Shown here one piece after another: positions 27,411 to 39,536 of a DNA stretch of 64,000 nucleotides (positions within the stretch are counted from its first letter, which is position 1; each line of letters opens with the position of its first letter). The DNA lies in the NCBI RefSeq assembly GCF_020148005.1, contig NZ_JAGXFD010000001.1, positions 2,743,593 to 2,807,592 on the forward strand. The letters run 5' to 3'. Under the pieces are notes generated by a model. The model was given only the letters and a program-made list of their open reading frames with translations, did no database searches and had not been told where the DNA came from. The translations under genes were made by a program, and so were the position numbers. This DNA is from Modicisalibacter tunisiensis (GTDB lineage Bacteria > Pseudomonadota > Gammaproteobacteria > Pseudomonadales > Halomonadaceae).

Positions 27411-28715
27411 ATGCAGCCGACGCTATCTTCCTCTTCGCTCTGGCACCCGTATGCCCAGATGCAGACCCAGCCTCCGGCCCCGCAGGTGGTCGGTGGCGAC
27501 GGAGCGCGCTTTCATCTGGCCGGCGGCGAGTCACTCATCGATGCCACCTGCTCCTGGTGGTGCATGATTCATGGCTACGGCCACCCGCGCCTGACCCGCG
27601 CGCTCAAGGAACAGGCCGATCAACTGTGCCACGTCATGCTCGGCGGATTGACGCACGAGCCAGCACAGGCGCTGGCGGATGCCCTGGTACGCATCACGCC
27701 GCCGGGGCTCGAGCATGTCTTCTTTTCCGACAGCGGCTCGGTGGGCATGGAGGTCGCCATGAAGATGGCCGTGCAATATCAGGTTCAGCGCGGCCGCCCC
27801 GGCAGGCACCGCATGCTGTCGCTGATGCGCGCCTACCACGGCGATACCAGCGGCTGCATGGCCGTCTGCGATCCCGAGGAAGGCATGCACTCGCTGTTTG
27901 CCGGCTTCCTGCCCACCCATCACTTCGCACCGGCACCGACGGCGCCGTTCGACGCCCCGCCCGAGGCTGTCGCCGGGGATATCGCGGCATTGCGGGGCGT
28001 GCTCGAGCAGCATCACCAGGAGATCGCCGCCCTGCTGATGGAACCACTGCTGCAGGCGGCGGGCGGGCTGAACATGACGTCCCCCGAGTACGTCAGGGCG
28101 GCACGCGCGCTGTGCGATGAATTCGGCGTGCTGCTGATCTTCGACGAGGTCGCCACCGGCTTCGGCCGCACCGGCAAGCTGTTCGCCGCCGAGCACGCCG
28201 GGGTGACGCCCGACATCATGGTCCTCTCCAAGGGGCTGACCGGCGGCTATCTGGGTCACGCCGCCACCCTGGCCACCGGGGAGGTCTTCGCCGCCTTCCT
28301 GAGCGACGATCCCGATCACGCCTTCATGCACGGGCCGACCTTCATGGGCAATCCGCTGGCCTGCCGTGTCGCCCTGGAAAGTCTCGCCGTGTTCGAGGAG
28401 GAGGACTACCTGGGCAGGATCGCCGCCCTCAATGCGCTCCTGCGGGAGGAACTCATGGAGGACGACGCCCTGCACCGGGACCCGCGCGTCGCCGATGTGC
28501 GCGTACTGGGCGCCACGGCGGTCATCGAGGTCAGCGATGCCGCCGACCTCGACGGTGTGCAGGCCTTTGCCCGGCAACGCGGCATCTGGCTGCGCCCCTT
28601 CGGCCGCTGGCTCTATACCATGCCCGCCTATATCACCCGCGACGACGAACTGCGTGCGATCACCACCACGATGAAGGCTTGGTTTCTGGAGGCACGAGAC
28701 GCCACGTTGCCATGA
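27411..28715 (+). CDS. bioA: Adenosylmethionine-8-amino-7-oxononanoate aminotransferase
   Basis: A 434-residue PLP enzyme that uses S-adenosylmethionine to convert KAPA to DAPA in biotin synthesis. BioA-specific features are SLWHPYAQMQ at the N-terminus, SWWCMIHGYGHP, FFSDSGSVGMEVAMKMAVQY and RAYHGDTSGCM. IFDEVATGFGRTG holds the PLP-contacting Asp, and Lys274 in LSKGLTGGY is the Schiff-base residue. It stands alone here, separated from other bio genes, but keeps its own BirA box. Confidence 0.95.
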   Translation: MQPTLSSSSLWHPYAQMQTQPPAPQVVGGDGARFHLAGGESLIDATCSWWCMIHGYGHPRLTRALKEQADQLCHVMLGGLTHEPAQALADALVRITPPGLEHVFFSDSGSVGMEVAMKMAVQYQVQRGRPGRHRMLSLMRAYHGDTSGCMAVCDPEEGMHSLFAGFLPTHHFAPAPTAPFDAPPEAVAGDIAALRGVLEQHHQEIAALLMEPLLQAAGGLNMTSPEYVRAARALCDEFGVLLIFDEVATGFGRTGKLFAAEHAGVTPDIMVLSKGLTGGYLGHAATLATGEVFAAFLSDDPDHAFMHGPTFMGNPLACRVALESLAVFEEEDYLGRIAALNALLREELMEDDALHRDPRVADVRVLGATAVIEVSDAADLDGVQAFARQRGIWLRPFGRWLYTMPAYITRDDELRAITTTMKAWFLEARDATLP

Positions 28716-28915
28716 GGCCGGCATCTGTCACGGCGTTGTCCGCCAACCGTCACGCACCTGACATCGCCGGCCGCGATCATCGGGCTCGGGATGGCGCAGA
28801 CCATCTCGCGACGGCAAGGGACACTGCCCGACGCCAGCCAGGGATGCATCGGCGCAGGAGGCGCCCGAGGAGCCATGCGGCAGGGACCGGCCGCGCAGGG
28901 AGGCACATCTTCGCG

Positions 28916-28933
28916 CCACGGTAGCTGCCGTGG
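28916..28933. terminator. Hairpin downstream of dadA-like gene
   Basis: CCACGG and CCGTGG pair around TAGCTG, followed on the plus strand by CCTCTTTC. It lies between the convergent bioA and dadA-like genes. The remaining 28716-28915 shows no gene. Confidence 0.45.
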
Positions 28934-28948
28934 CCTCTTTCTACCGCG

Positions 28949-30244
28949 TCAATGCATGAAACGCCCCGGTGCGAAGGCATCGAGCGCGAGGGCAGGACTC
29001 TCGTCATCGATCACCTGCGCGATCAGCTCGGCGCTGCCTGCCGACAGGGTCCAGCCGAAGGTACCATGGCCGGTGTTGAAGTAGAGGTTGTCGCGCCGCA
29101 GCTGACCGATGACAGGCGGCCCGTCCGGGGTCATGGGCCGAAACCCGGTCCAGGGTTCGGCCTGCGCCAGATCGGCGGCGCCGGGAAAGCGCGATTCCAC
29201 GGCCCGGCGCAGCGTCGCCAGCCTCGCGGCGGGGATGCGGCGGTCGAAGTCGGCCAGCTCGACGAAGCCGGTGACGCGCAGCCGCTCGCCGAGCCGCGTG
29301 GCCACGACCTTGTAGCGGTCATCGATGACAGTGGAACGCGGGGCGCGTGACGGATCGGCCACATCGACGGTCAGGGAATAGCCCTTCACCGGATAGATCG
29401 GCACCTCGATACCCAGCGTCGCGGCCAGCGGGCGGGACAGGCAGCCGGCGCACATCACCACGGCATCGGCCTCGAGGATTTCCGTCGCCCCGCCGGCGCC
29501 ACCCTTTTCCCCGTCCCCGACCGGCGCCAGCACCAGTGCCTGGATCAGCCCGTCACGGCGCACCAGATCCGTCACCTCCGTCCGGCAACGAAAGGTCACG
29601 CCCGCGTCACGACAGCAGTCGGCCAGGGCTCGGGTGAAACGGTGACAGTCGCCGGTGCCGTCATCGGGCAGGCGCAACGCCCCGACCAGCGGCGCCTCGC
29701 CGCACAGCCCCGGCTCATGCTCGCGCAACTGCGCCGGCGTCAGCCACTGATGGTCGATATCCAGTTCGCTGAGCAGACCGGCCGTTGCCTTGAGGCCGTC
29801 GGCTGCCGCCGTGTCGCTGGCGAGATCGATCAGGCCGCCCTGAGCGCCGTCGAAGGCCAGGTCGTGTCGCACCTCGAGGGCCTGAAAGCACTGGCGGCTG
29901 TAGGCGCCGAGGCGCAGCATGGCCCGCTTGTTGCGTTCGTACCGATCGCTCGCCTGGGCGAAGCGCCAGGTCGCGAACAGAAAGCGCAGGGTACGCAGCG
30001 AGGGCGGCAGGTGCAGCTTGAAGGGCCCGTCGGCCTGGAGCAGCCAGGGCAGCGCCTTGCGGACCATCGTCGGCGAGGCCCAGGGCGAGACATAGCCGTA
30101 GGAACGCTGCCCGGCGTTGGCGCGGCTGGTCTCCAGCCCCACGTCGGCGCAGCGCTCGATGACGGTGACACGATGCCCGCGCGCGACGAGCGCCTGGGCG
30201 GTGGTCACGCCGACGACACCCCCGCCAATCACCACCACATGCAT
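28949..30244 (-). CDS. dadA: D-amino acid dehydrogenase, DadA type
   Basis: A 431-residue FAD-dependent oxidoreductase of the DAO/DadA family that oxidises D-amino acids to keto acids and passes electrons to the respiratory chain. It starts MHVVVIGGGVVGVTTAQALVARGHRV (FAD-binding GxGxxG). SRANAGQRSYGYVSPWASPTM, YPVKGYSLTVD and the C-terminal GHGTFGWTLSAGSA are DadA hallmarks. An insertion GDGEKGGAGG lies near residue 260. No alanine racemase gene is adjacent, so it is a stand-alone paralogue, and the exact substrate is open. Confidence 0.85.
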   Translation of the reverse strand: MHVVVIGGGVVGVTTAQALVARGHRVTVIERCADVGLETSRANAGQRSYGYVSPWASPTMVRKALPWLLQADGPFKLHLPPSLRTLRFLFATWRFAQASDRYERNKRAMLRLGAYSRQCFQALEVRHDLAFDGAQGGLIDLASDTAAADGLKATAGLLSELDIDHQWLTPAQLREHEPGLCGEAPLVGALRLPDDGTGDCHRFTRALADCCRDAGVTFRCRTEVTDLVRRDGLIQALVLAPVGDGEKGGAGGATEILEADAVVMCAGCLSRPLAATLGIEVPIYPVKGYSLTVDVADPSRAPRSTVIDDRYKVVATRLGERLRVTGFVELADFDRRIPAARLATLRRAVESRFPGAADLAQAEPWTGFRPMTPDGPPVIGQLRRDNLYFNTGHGTFGWTLSAGSAELIAQVIDDESPALALDAFAPGRFMH

Positions 30245-30319
30245 GACACCTCCCGTCCATCGCCTCGTGCTTGCCGTCAGGCCGGCGCCGACGGTTCACT
30301 GGCAGCCGTCATCGCCAGT

Positions 30320-30493
30320 TCAGCAGTTGCCCTTCTTCGCCTGGCCGGGCGGGCAGAAATCGCCGCCACGGTCATGATCGTGATGGCCATCGCCGATCTC
30401 GACGATCGGTTCCGGGTCGATACGGGCCGGCGTGTAACTGCACCCCGCCAGCACCAGCCCCACCAGCAGCAGCCCGAGGGCACGGATCATCAT
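30320..30493 (-). CDS. Small outer-membrane lipoprotein, His/Asp/Cys-rich
   Basis: A 57-residue precursor. IRALGLLLVGLVLAGC is a clear lipobox signal (cleavage before Cys). The mature part is about 40 residues with a GHHDHDRGG cluster and a FCPPGQAKKGNC tail; its two Cys may form a disulfide. AAGGAGAAACCC precedes the tandem ATGs at 30493 and 30490. Function unknown; the acidic/histidine cluster suggests metal contact. Confidence 0.75.
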   Translation of the reverse strand: MMIRALGLLLVGLVLAGCSYTPARIDPEPIVEIGDGHHDHDRGGDFCPPGQAKKGNC

Positions 30494-30600
30494 GGGTTTC
30501 TCCTTCGTTCTCAGGGGTCGTTTCATGCCTGAAGCTTAGCGAAAATCGTCCCTCACCATAAGTCGCGTGACGGCGACAGCACAAAGGACACAGGAAAGGG

Positions 30601-30652
30601 TTGACAAGGCCATGCCGTGTGGACAATTTTGGTATACAACAATAGTACACAA
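30601..30652 (+). promoter_or_regulatory. Putative promoter/operator of the 8-oxoguanine deaminase gene
   Basis: TTGACA at 30601-30606 is a perfect -35 hexamer, with ACAATT about 17 bp later as a weak -10. Just downstream, GTATAC and TAGTAC units form an imperfect dyad (about 30631-30648) that may be an operator. The leader to the ATG at 30749 is about 100 nt. Confidence 0.4.
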
Positions 30653-30748
30653 AACATCTCCGGCATCGGACAGGCACCTGAACCACCCTCGCGTGGGTAA
30701 CCCTTGATCGGTCAAGGGGGTGTGGCGTCATTGGCCGAGGAGACCGAT

Positions 30749-32104
30749 ATGACCGAGACACAGCGCACTCTCTGGATTCGTCATCCACTGGCCTGCAGCG
30801 ACGACGCCGCTGCCGGTGGCGTGGTTGTCCAGGGGCAGCGAATCATCGAAGCGGTGCCTGCCGGGCACCGGCCCGACGCCCACGTCGACGAGGTCTTCGA
30901 CGCCTCGGCCCATGTGCTGCTGCCCGGGCTGGTCAATACCCACCACCATTTCTACCAGACCCTGACCCGCGCCTACTCACCGGCACTCGACAAGCCGCTG
31001 TTTCCCTGGCTGACCTCTCTCTACGACGTCTGGGCGAATCTCGACGAGGCGCAACTGGCACTGGCCAGCGAGCTGGCGATGGTCGAGCTTCTGATGTCCG
31101 GCTGCACCACGGTGGCCGACCATCACTATGTCTTCTCGGGCGCGTTGACCCACGCCATCGACATCCAGGTCGAGACCGCCCGGAGGCTGGGTGTGCGCGC
31201 CACGCTCACCCGCGGCTCCATGAGCCTGGGCCGGGATGACGGCGGCCTGCCGCCCCAGTCCGTGGTGCAGGACGAAACCACCATCCTCGACGACAGCCAG
31301 CGTCTCATCGACCGCTATCACGAGCCCGGGGACGGCGCGATGATCCATCTCGCCCTGGCGCCCTGCTCGCCCTTTTCGGTAAACCGCGAGCTGATGGAAG
31401 CCACTGCCCGTCTGGCCGAGACCAACGGCGTGCGCCTGCATACCCACCTCGCCGAGACCGAAGACGAAACCGATTTCTGCCGGCGTCAGTTCGGCATGCG
31501 CCCGCTCGACTATCTGGACGCCTGCGGCTGGCTGAGCGATCGCACCTGGCTCGCCCACGGCATCCACTTCGACGACGACGAGATCGCGCGACTGGGCCGC
31601 GCCGGCACCGGCATCGCCCACTGCCCGTCCTCGAACATGGTGCTCGGCTCCGGGCTGTGCCGCACGCTGGAGCTGGAGGCAGCCGGCGCCCCGGTGGGCC
31701 TGGCCGTGGACGGCTCCGCCTCCAACGACCACTCCAATCTCGCCGAGGAAATGCGTCAGGCCCTGCTGCTGGGCCGGCTGCGCTACTCGCCCGAGACGTT
31801 GTCCCATCAGACGGTGATCCGCTGGGCCACCCAGGGCTCGGCCCGCTGCCTGGGGCGCACCGACATCGGCGGGCTGGCGCCGGGCCAGCAGGCCGACCTG
31901 GCCCTGTTCCGGCTCGATGAAGCGCGCTTCTCGGGCGCCGAGAATCCGCTGGCCGCGCTGCTGCTGTGCGGTGCGCACCGGGCCGACCGGGTGATGGTCG
32001 CCGGCCACTGGCGGGTCACCGACGGCATGCCCCGCGGCATCGATCTGGAGGCGCTCATGGCCCGGCACGACGCTGCCGCCAGGCGCCTGCGGCACGCCCT
32101 GTAA
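30749..32104 (+). CDS. 8-oxoguanine deaminase
   Basis: A 451-residue amidohydrolase that deaminates 8-oxoguanine to uric acid and ammonia. Metal ligands are in VNTHHHFYQT (His65, His67), LHTHLAETEDE, WLAHGIHFDDDE and LAVDGSASNDHSNLAEEMRQALLL (Asp). The last two blocks and CPSSNMVLGSGLC match characterised 8-oxoguanine deaminases rather than atrazine chlorohydrolase. The ATG at 30749 is preferred because GCCGAGGAG precedes it. It is co-directional with an NCS2 permease 69 bp downstream, so it works in purine salvage or catabolism. Confidence 0.88.
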   Translation: MTETQRTLWIRHPLACSDDAAAGGVVVQGQRIIEAVPAGHRPDAHVDEVFDASAHVLLPGLVNTHHHFYQTLTRAYSPALDKPLFPWLTSLYDVWANLDEAQLALASELAMVELLMSGCTTVADHHYVFSGALTHAIDIQVETARRLGVRATLTRGSMSLGRDDGGLPPQSVVQDETTILDDSQRLIDRYHEPGDGAMIHLALAPCSPFSVNRELMEATARLAETNGVRLHTHLAETEDETDFCRRQFGMRPLDYLDACGWLSDRTWLAHGIHFDDDEIARLGRAGTGIAHCPSSNMVLGSGLCRTLELEAAGAPVGLAVDGSASNDHSNLAEEMRQALLLGRLRYSPETLSHQTVIRWATQGSARCLGRTDIGGLAPGQQADLALFRLDEARFSGAENPLAALLLCGAHRADRVMVAGHWRVTDGMPRGIDLEALMARHDAAARRLRHAL

Positions 32105-32173
32105 CCCCGATGCCGCGGTGTGGCATCGCTCATCCCCCTCAACAACAACAAGCAAGGCAAGGAGAGACACACC

Positions 32174-33523
32174 ATGACCACCGCTTCCGAGCAATCCATG
32201 CAGGAGGCTCCGCCGAGCGTGCGCAGCACCCATGACGTCAACGCCATGCCGCCGCTGGGGCGGGCCATACCGCTGGGTATTCAGCACGTGCTGGCGATGT
32301 TCGTCAGCAACGTCACCGTGCCGATCATCATCGCCGGGGCCGCCGACCTGTCCGAGGCCCAGACCACGCTGATGATCCAGGCGGCGATGTTCGTCGCCGG
32401 GGTCGCCACCCTCGTCCAGTCGCTGGGGCTCGGCCCCATCGGGGCCCGGCTGCCGATCGTCATGGGCACCAGTTTCGGCTTCGTGCCGGTGCTCATCCCC
32501 ATCGCCGTGGGCATGGGCGTGCCCACGGCCCTGGGAGCCGCCCTGTGCGGGGGCGTGGCCATGGCACTGGTGGGGCTGTTTCTACCCTATGTGCGCTTCT
32601 TGTTTCCGCCGGTGGTCACCGGCACTTTCGTGATCATGATCGGCACCCTGCTGATGCCGGTCGGCTTCGCCTATATCGGTGGCGGCTTCGGCGCCGCGGA
32701 CTTCGGGGCCCTGCACCACTGGCTGCTGGCCGCCCTGGTGCTGGTCGTGACCATCGGCTTTCACCAGTTCGGCCGCGGCATCTGGTCGGAAATGTCGCCA
32801 CTGCTGGGCCTGGTCACCGGTTTCGTGGCGGCGCTGGCTTTCGGCTACGTGGACTTTTCCGGCCTGCAATCCGCCGCCTGGTTCTCGCTGCCGGTGCCCT
32901 TCGCCATCGGCGTGGAGTTCCACCTGTCCGCCATCCTGCCGGTGGTGCTGCTGGCGGTGGTCACCTGCGCCGAATCGATCGGCGATATCGTCGGCACCAC
33001 GGTCGGCGGTGCCAACCGCGAGCCCACTCACAAGGAACTCTCCGGCGGCGTCATGGCCGACGGCCTGTCGAGCGTCTTCGCGGCGATCTTCAACGCCTAC
33101 CCGCAGATCAGCTTCAGCCAGAACGTCGGCATCGTCGCCCTGACCGGGGTGATCAGCCGCTTCGTGGTCGCCATCGGCGGGCTCTTCCTGGTCATCGCCG
33201 GGCTGCTGCCCAAGCTGGGCGCGATCATCTCGGGCATTCCCAACTCGGTCCTCGGCGGCGCCGTGGTGATCATGTTCGGCATGATCGCCAGTGCCGGCAT
33301 CAAGATGCTCAGCGGCATCGAGTTCAACAGGCGCAACATGCTGATCATGGCCATGGCCCTGGCCACCGCGCTGGGCCTGCCCGCCCAGGAAGGCCTGTAT
33401 TCGGGGCTGTCGGACAACCTGGCGGCGATCATCGATTCCGGGCTGATTCCCGGAGCCCTGGTGGCCATCGTGCTCAACCTGGTCCTGCCCCACGGCGAGC
33501 GACCGATGCGCCAGAACGTCTGA
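32174..33523 (+). CDS. NCS2-family purine permease (xanthine/uracil type)
   Basis: A 449-residue transporter with about 14 membrane segments. NCS2 signatures: GIQHVLAMFVSNVTVPIIIAGAADLS, GARLPIVMGTSFGFVPVLIPIA, AESIGDIVGTTVGGANREPTHKELSGGVMADGLSS and FSQNVGIVALTGVISRFV. The last carries the QNVGIVALTGV motif typical of the xanthine/urate branch rather than uracil (UraA). AAGGAGAGA precedes the ATG at 32174. It probably imports the purine used by the upstream deaminase. Confidence 0.9.
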   Translation: MTTASEQSMQEAPPSVRSTHDVNAMPPLGRAIPLGIQHVLAMFVSNVTVPIIIAGAADLSEAQTTLMIQAAMFVAGVATLVQSLGLGPIGARLPIVMGTSFGFVPVLIPIAVGMGVPTALGAALCGGVAMALVGLFLPYVRFLFPPVVTGTFVIMIGTLLMPVGFAYIGGGFGAADFGALHHWLLAALVLVVTIGFHQFGRGIWSEMSPLLGLVTGFVAALAFGYVDFSGLQSAAWFSLPVPFAIGVEFHLSAILPVVLLAVVTCAESIGDIVGTTVGGANREPTHKELSGGVMADGLSSVFAAIFNAYPQISFSQNVGIVALTGVISRFVVAIGGLFLVIAGLLPKLGAIISGIPNSVLGGAVVIMFGMIASAGIKMLSGIEFNRRNMLIMAMALATALGLPAQEGLYSGLSDNLAAIIDSGLIPGALVAIVLNLVLPHGERPMRQNV

Positions 33524-33557
33524 CGATCCCTCCCTCGCCTTCCCCTCTCCCCCTGCG

Positions 33558-33583
33558 CCCCGGCACGCTCGTGCCGGGGTTTC
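33558..33583 (+). terminator. Intrinsic terminator after the purine permease
   Basis: CCCCGGCAC (33558-33566) pairs with GTGCCGGGG (33571-33579) around GCTC, followed by TTTCTG. Confidence 0.85.
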
Positions 33584-33617
33584 TGTGTGTAACGCCCGTC
33601 TGCGACCAAAGCTCTAC

Positions 33618-33633
33618 TTTACGTTAACGTAAA
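33618..33633. promoter_or_regulatory. LiuR operator of the liu operon
   Basis: TTTACGTTAACGTAAA is a perfect 16-bp palindrome of the type bound by LiuR, the MerR-family regulator of branched-chain amino acid catabolism in proteobacteria. It lies about 92 bp upstream of liuA. The regulator gene itself is not in the window. Confidence 0.88.
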
Positions 33634-33725
33634 CCCTTTCTATGCTGCCCTGCATGACGGACAGCCCGTGGCCAGCTCGCGCCACGCCGACCCGCGAAGC
33701 CACCCGGTTCAGGAGACACATCGCC

Positions 33726-34895
33726 ATGCACGCCCCCTACACTCCGCTCGACTTCGGCCTTCCCGACGAACTGAACATGCTGCGCGATCATGTCAACGCC
33801 TTCGCCCGTGACGAGATCGCCCCGCGGGCCGCGCAGATCGACCACGACAACGTCTTCCCCAGTGACCTGTGGCAGAAGTTCGGCGACATGGGCCTGCTCG
33901 GCATCACCGTACCGGAGGAAGACGGCGGCAGCGGCATGGGCTATCTCGCCCACTGCATCGCCATGGAGGAGATCTCGCGGGCCAGCGCCTCGGTGGGGCT
34001 TTCCTATGGCGCGCACTCCAACCTGTGCGTCAACCAGATCAAGCTCAACGGCAATGCCGCCCAGAAGGCAAAGTACCTGCCCGGGCTGATCAGCGGCGAG
34101 CATGTCGGCGCACTGGCGATGTCCGAGCCCGGCGCCGGCTCCGACGTGGTATCGATGAAGCTTCGCGCCGAGAAGCGCGGCGACACCTACGTGCTCAACG
34201 GCAACAAGATGTGGATCACCAACGGCCCCGATGCCCACGTGCTGGTGGTCTATGCCAAGACCAACCCCGAGGCCGGCTCCAGGGGCATCACGGCGTTCAT
34301 CATCGAAAAGGACTTTGCCGGTTTCTCCACCGCCCAGAAGCTCGACAAGCTGGGCATGCGCGGCTCCAACACCTGCGAACTGGTGTTCGAGGACTGCGAG
34401 GTCCCCGCGGAGAACGTACTCGGCGAGGAGAATCGTGGCGCCAGGGTGCTGATGAGCGGCCTGGACTACGAGCGCACCGTGCTCGCCGCCGGGCCCATCG
34501 GCATCATGCAGGCGGCCATGGACGTGGTGGTGCCCTACCTTCACGAGCGCAAGCAGTTCGGCCAGTCGATCGGCGAGTTCCAGCTGGTCCAGGGCAAGGT
34601 GGCCGACATGCTCACCACGCTGAATGCCTGCCGCGCCTATCTCTACGCCGTGGCCGGCGCCTGCGACCGTGGTCGCAGCTCGCGCAAGGATGCCGCCGGC
34701 GTGATCCTCTACTGCGCCGAGAAGGCCACCCAGGTCGCACTGGATGCCATCCAGCTGCTCGGTGGCAACGGTTACATCAACGAATACCCCACCGGGCGCC
34801 TGCTGCGCGATGCCAAGCTCTACGAGATCGGTGCCGGCACCAGCGAGATTCGCCGCATGCTGATCGGTCGTGAACTCTTCAACGAGTCAGCATAA
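33726..34895 (+). CDS. liuA: Isovaleryl-CoA dehydrogenase
   Basis: A 389-residue acyl-CoA dehydrogenase that oxidises isovaleryl-CoA to 3-methylcrotonyl-CoA. Seen: [30 protein letters not shown] (FAD/substrate loop), [17 protein letters not shown], the catalytic Glu of [14 protein letters not shown] that defines the isovaleryl type, and [36 protein letters not shown]. The ATG at 33726 is the family start. First gene of liuABCDE in leucine degradation, under a LiuR box. Confidence 0.95.
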   Translation: MHAPYTPLDFGLPDELNMLRDHVNAFARDEIAPRAAQIDHDNVFPSDLWQKFGDMGLLGITVPEEDGGSGMGYLAHCIAMEEISRASASVGLSYGAHSNLCVNQIKLNGNAAQKAKYLPGLISGEHVGALAMSEPGAGSDVVSMKLRAEKRGDTYVLNGNKMWITNGPDAHVLVVYAKTNPEAGSRGITAFIIEKDFAGFSTAQKLDKLGMRGSNTCELVFEDCEVPAENVLGEENRGARVLMSGLDYERTVLAAGPIGIMQAAMDVVVPYLHERKQFGQSIGEFQLVQGKVADMLTTLNACRAYLYAVAGACDRGRSSRKDAAGVILYCAEKATQVALDAIQLLGGNGYINEYPTGRLLRDAKLYEIGAGTSEIRRMLIGRELFNESA

Positions 34896-34907
34896 GGGCG
34901 ACGAGAC

Positions 34908-36515
34908 ATGGCTATCCTGACGACCCAGATCAACCCGCGCACCGAGGCTTTCCAGGCCAACGACGCGGCAATGCGCGCCGAGGTCGGCAAGCTGCACGAG
35001 CTGACCGCATCGATCGTCCGGGGCGGCGGCGACAAGGCCCGCGAGCGCCACGAGTCGCGCGGCAAGCTGTTCGTGCGCGACCGCATCGACCACCTGCTCG
35101 ACGAGGGCGCGCCGTTTCTCGAGATCGGCGCGCTGGCCGCCCATGAGGTCTACGGCACCGAAGTGCCCGCCGCCGGCGTGGTGGCCGGTATCGGCCGGGT
35201 GTCGGGGGTCGAGTGCGTGATCGTCGCCAACGACGCCACGGTCAAGGGCGGCACCTATTTCCCGCTGACCGTGAAGAAGCACCTGCGCGCCCAGGAGATC
35301 GCCCGCAAGCACCGCCTGCCGTGCCTCTACCTGGTCGACTCCGGCGGCGCCCACCTGCCTCATCAGGACGAGGTGTTCCCCGACCGCGACCACTTCGGGC
35401 GCATCTTCTACAACCAGGCCACGCTCTCCGCCGAAGGCATCCCGCAGATCGCCGTGGTGATGGGCTCGTGCACCGCCGGCGGCGCCTACGTGCCGGCAAT
35501 GGCCGACGAGTCGATCATCGTGCGCAACCAGGGCACGATCTTCCTCGGCGGTCCGCCGCTGGTGAAGGCCGCCACCGGCGAGACGATCAGCGCCGAGGAC
35601 CTGGGCGGCGCCGACGTCCACGCCAAGGTCAGCGGCGTGGCCGACCATTACGCCGACAACGACGCCCACGCCCTGCAGCTCGCCCGCCGCGCGGTATCGC
35701 GGCTGAACTGGCAGAAGCGCGGCGCGCTGGCGATGCGCGAATCGCGCCCGCCGCGGCTCGACCCGGACGAGCTCTACGGCATCGTCGGCACCGACCTCAA
35801 GAAGCCCTATGACGTGCGTGAAGTCATCGCGCGGCTGGTCGACGACTCCGACTTCGACGAGTTCAAGCGCTACTACGGCGACACCCTGGTCACCGGCTTC
35901 GCCCACTGGTGCGGCCATCCGGTGGGCATCATCGCCAACAACGGCGTGCTGTTCTCGGAATCCGCCGTCAAGGGCGCGCACTTCATCGAACTCTGCGCCC
36001 AGCGCAAGATTCCGCTGATCTTCCTGCAGAACATCACCGGCTTCATGGTCGGCTCCAAGTATGAGCAGGAAGGCATCGCCAAGCACGGCGCCAAGCTGGT
36101 CACCGCCGTGGCCTGCGCCAAGGTGCCCAAGTTCACGGTGCTGATCGGCGGCAGCTTCGGCGCCGGCAACTACGGCATGTGCGGACGCGCCTACGACCCC
36201 AACCTGCTGTTCATGTGGCCCAACGCGCGTATCTCGGTGATGGGCGGCGAGCAGGCGGCCAACGTGCTGGCCCAGGTCAAGCGCGATCAGTTCGATCGCA
36301 GCGGCGAGACCTGGAGCGAGGACGACGAGAGCACCTTCAAGGCGCCGATCCGCGACCAGTACGAACGCCAGGGCCACCCGTTCTATGCCAGTGCGCGGCT
36401 GTGGGACGACGGCGTGATCGATCCGCTGCAGACCCGCGACGTGATCGGCCTGGCGCTGGCGGCGGCGATGAATGCCGAAGTCGAAGAGACACGCTTCGGC
36501 GTGTTCCGCATGTGA
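34908..36515 (+). CDS. liuB: Methylcrotonyl-CoA carboxylase, carboxyltransferase (beta) subunit
   Basis: A 535-residue carboxyltransferase that moves CO2 from biotin to 3-methylcrotonyl-CoA. [57 protein letters not shown] and [16 protein letters not shown] are typical, as is the second-half block [25 protein letters not shown] with [18 protein letters not shown]. It lies 12 bp after liuA and 7 bp before liuC. Confidence 0.96.
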   Translation: MAILTTQINPRTEAFQANDAAMRAEVGKLHELTASIVRGGGDKARERHESRGKLFVRDRIDHLLDEGAPFLEIGALAAHEVYGTEVPAAGVVAGIGRVSGVECVIVANDATVKGGTYFPLTVKKHLRAQEIARKHRLPCLYLVDSGGAHLPHQDEVFPDRDHFGRIFYNQATLSAEGIPQIAVVMGSCTAGGAYVPAMADESIIVRNQGTIFLGGPPLVKAATGETISAEDLGGADVHAKVSGVADHYADNDAHALQLARRAVSRLNWQKRGALAMRESRPPRLDPDELYGIVGTDLKKPYDVREVIARLVDDSDFDEFKRYYGDTLVTGFAHWCGHPVGIIANNGVLFSESAVKGAHFIELCAQRKIPLIFLQNITGFMVGSKYEQEGIAKHGAKLVTAVACAKVPKFTVLIGGSFGAGNYGMCGRAYDPNLLFMWPNARISVMGGEQAANVLAQVKRDQFDRSGETWSEDDESTFKAPIRDQYERQGHPFYASARLWDDGVIDPLQTRDVIGLALAAAMNAEVEETRFGVFRM

Positions 36516-36522
36516 GGACGCC

Positions 36523-37352
36523 ATGACAGACGCAATCCGCTATTCCCGTCTCGACATCGATATCCGCGGCGTCGCCTGGCTGAGGCTCGCCAGGCCCGAC
36601 GTCCACAACGCCTTCGACGATGCCCTGATCGGCGAGCTCAACGCTCATCTCGACCGCCTGCATGACGCCGCCGAGCATGGCGAGGTGCGGGTGATGGTAC
36701 TCGGTTCCGAGGGCAAGCACTTCTCCGCCGGCGCCGACCTGAACTGGATGAAGCGCATGGTCGACTACAGTGTCGACGACAACCTGGCCGATTCCCGGGA
36801 GCTGGCGCGCCTGATGCAACGCATCGACAGCCTGCCCTGCCCCACGCTGTGCCGCGTGCAGGGTGCCGCCTATGGCGGCGCGGTGGGACTGGCGGCATGC
36901 TGCGACATCGTCGTCGCCTCGGAGGCCGCACGCTTCTGTCTCTCCGAGGTCAGGATCGGCCTCTCGCCGGCGGTGATCAGTCCCTATGTGCAGCGCGCCA
37001 TCGGCAGCCGCCAGATGCGCCGCTTCGCGCTGACCGCCGAGGTCATGGACGCCACCACCGCGCAGACGCTGGGCCTGGTCCACGAGGTCGCCGGCAGCCA
37101 CGAACTCGACGAGCGTGTCGAGCACTGCGTCGCCCGCCTCCTCGAGGCTTCGCCCCGGGCACAGCGCGCCACCAAGGCCCTGCTCGCCGAGGTGGCCCGC
37201 GCGCCCGACAGCGACGCCACCCGCGAGACCACCTGTCGGGTGATCAGCGAACTGCGCGTCGGCGATGAAGGGCAGGAGGGTCTGGCCGCCTTCTTCGACA
37301 AACGCACCCCCGCCTGGCGACCGGCCGGCGACGACGACAAGGAATCCCGCTC

Positions 37353-37356
<4 letters not shown>
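36523..37356 (+). CDS. liuC: Methylglutaconyl-CoA hydratase
   Basis: A 277-residue crotonase that hydrates 3-methylglutaconyl-CoA to HMG-CoA. The oxyanion-hole segment is GKHFSAGADLNWMKRMVDY. The GAAYGGAVGLAACCDIVVASEAARFCLSEVRIGLSPAVISPY region carries the catalytic Glu of the SEVRIGL loop. Its start at 36523 follows GAGGACGCC, and its stop overlaps the liuD start. Confidence 0.93.
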
Positions 37357-39407
<2,051 letters not shown>

Positions 39408-39440
39408 CCCGAGGAGTCCCCGGGCTCGCAGGAGCAAATT

Positions 39441-39461
39441 GCGGGAGCGACTTCAGTCGCG
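39441..39461 (+). repeat. REP-like palindromic repeat, copy 1
   Basis: GCGGGAGCGACTTCAGTCGC plus one G; the core GCGAC-TTCA-GTCGC folds as a short hairpin. An identical 21-bp copy lies at 39537-39557. Both sit in the 203-bp gap between liuD and liuE. Confidence 0.8.
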
Positions 39462-39536
39462 ATGAACCGGCCTCCGGGCCCTTGCCGTCGGGGGTGAATG
39501 CCCTCCCACGACAAGCCTGGGGTGCCGGGCCGAACG

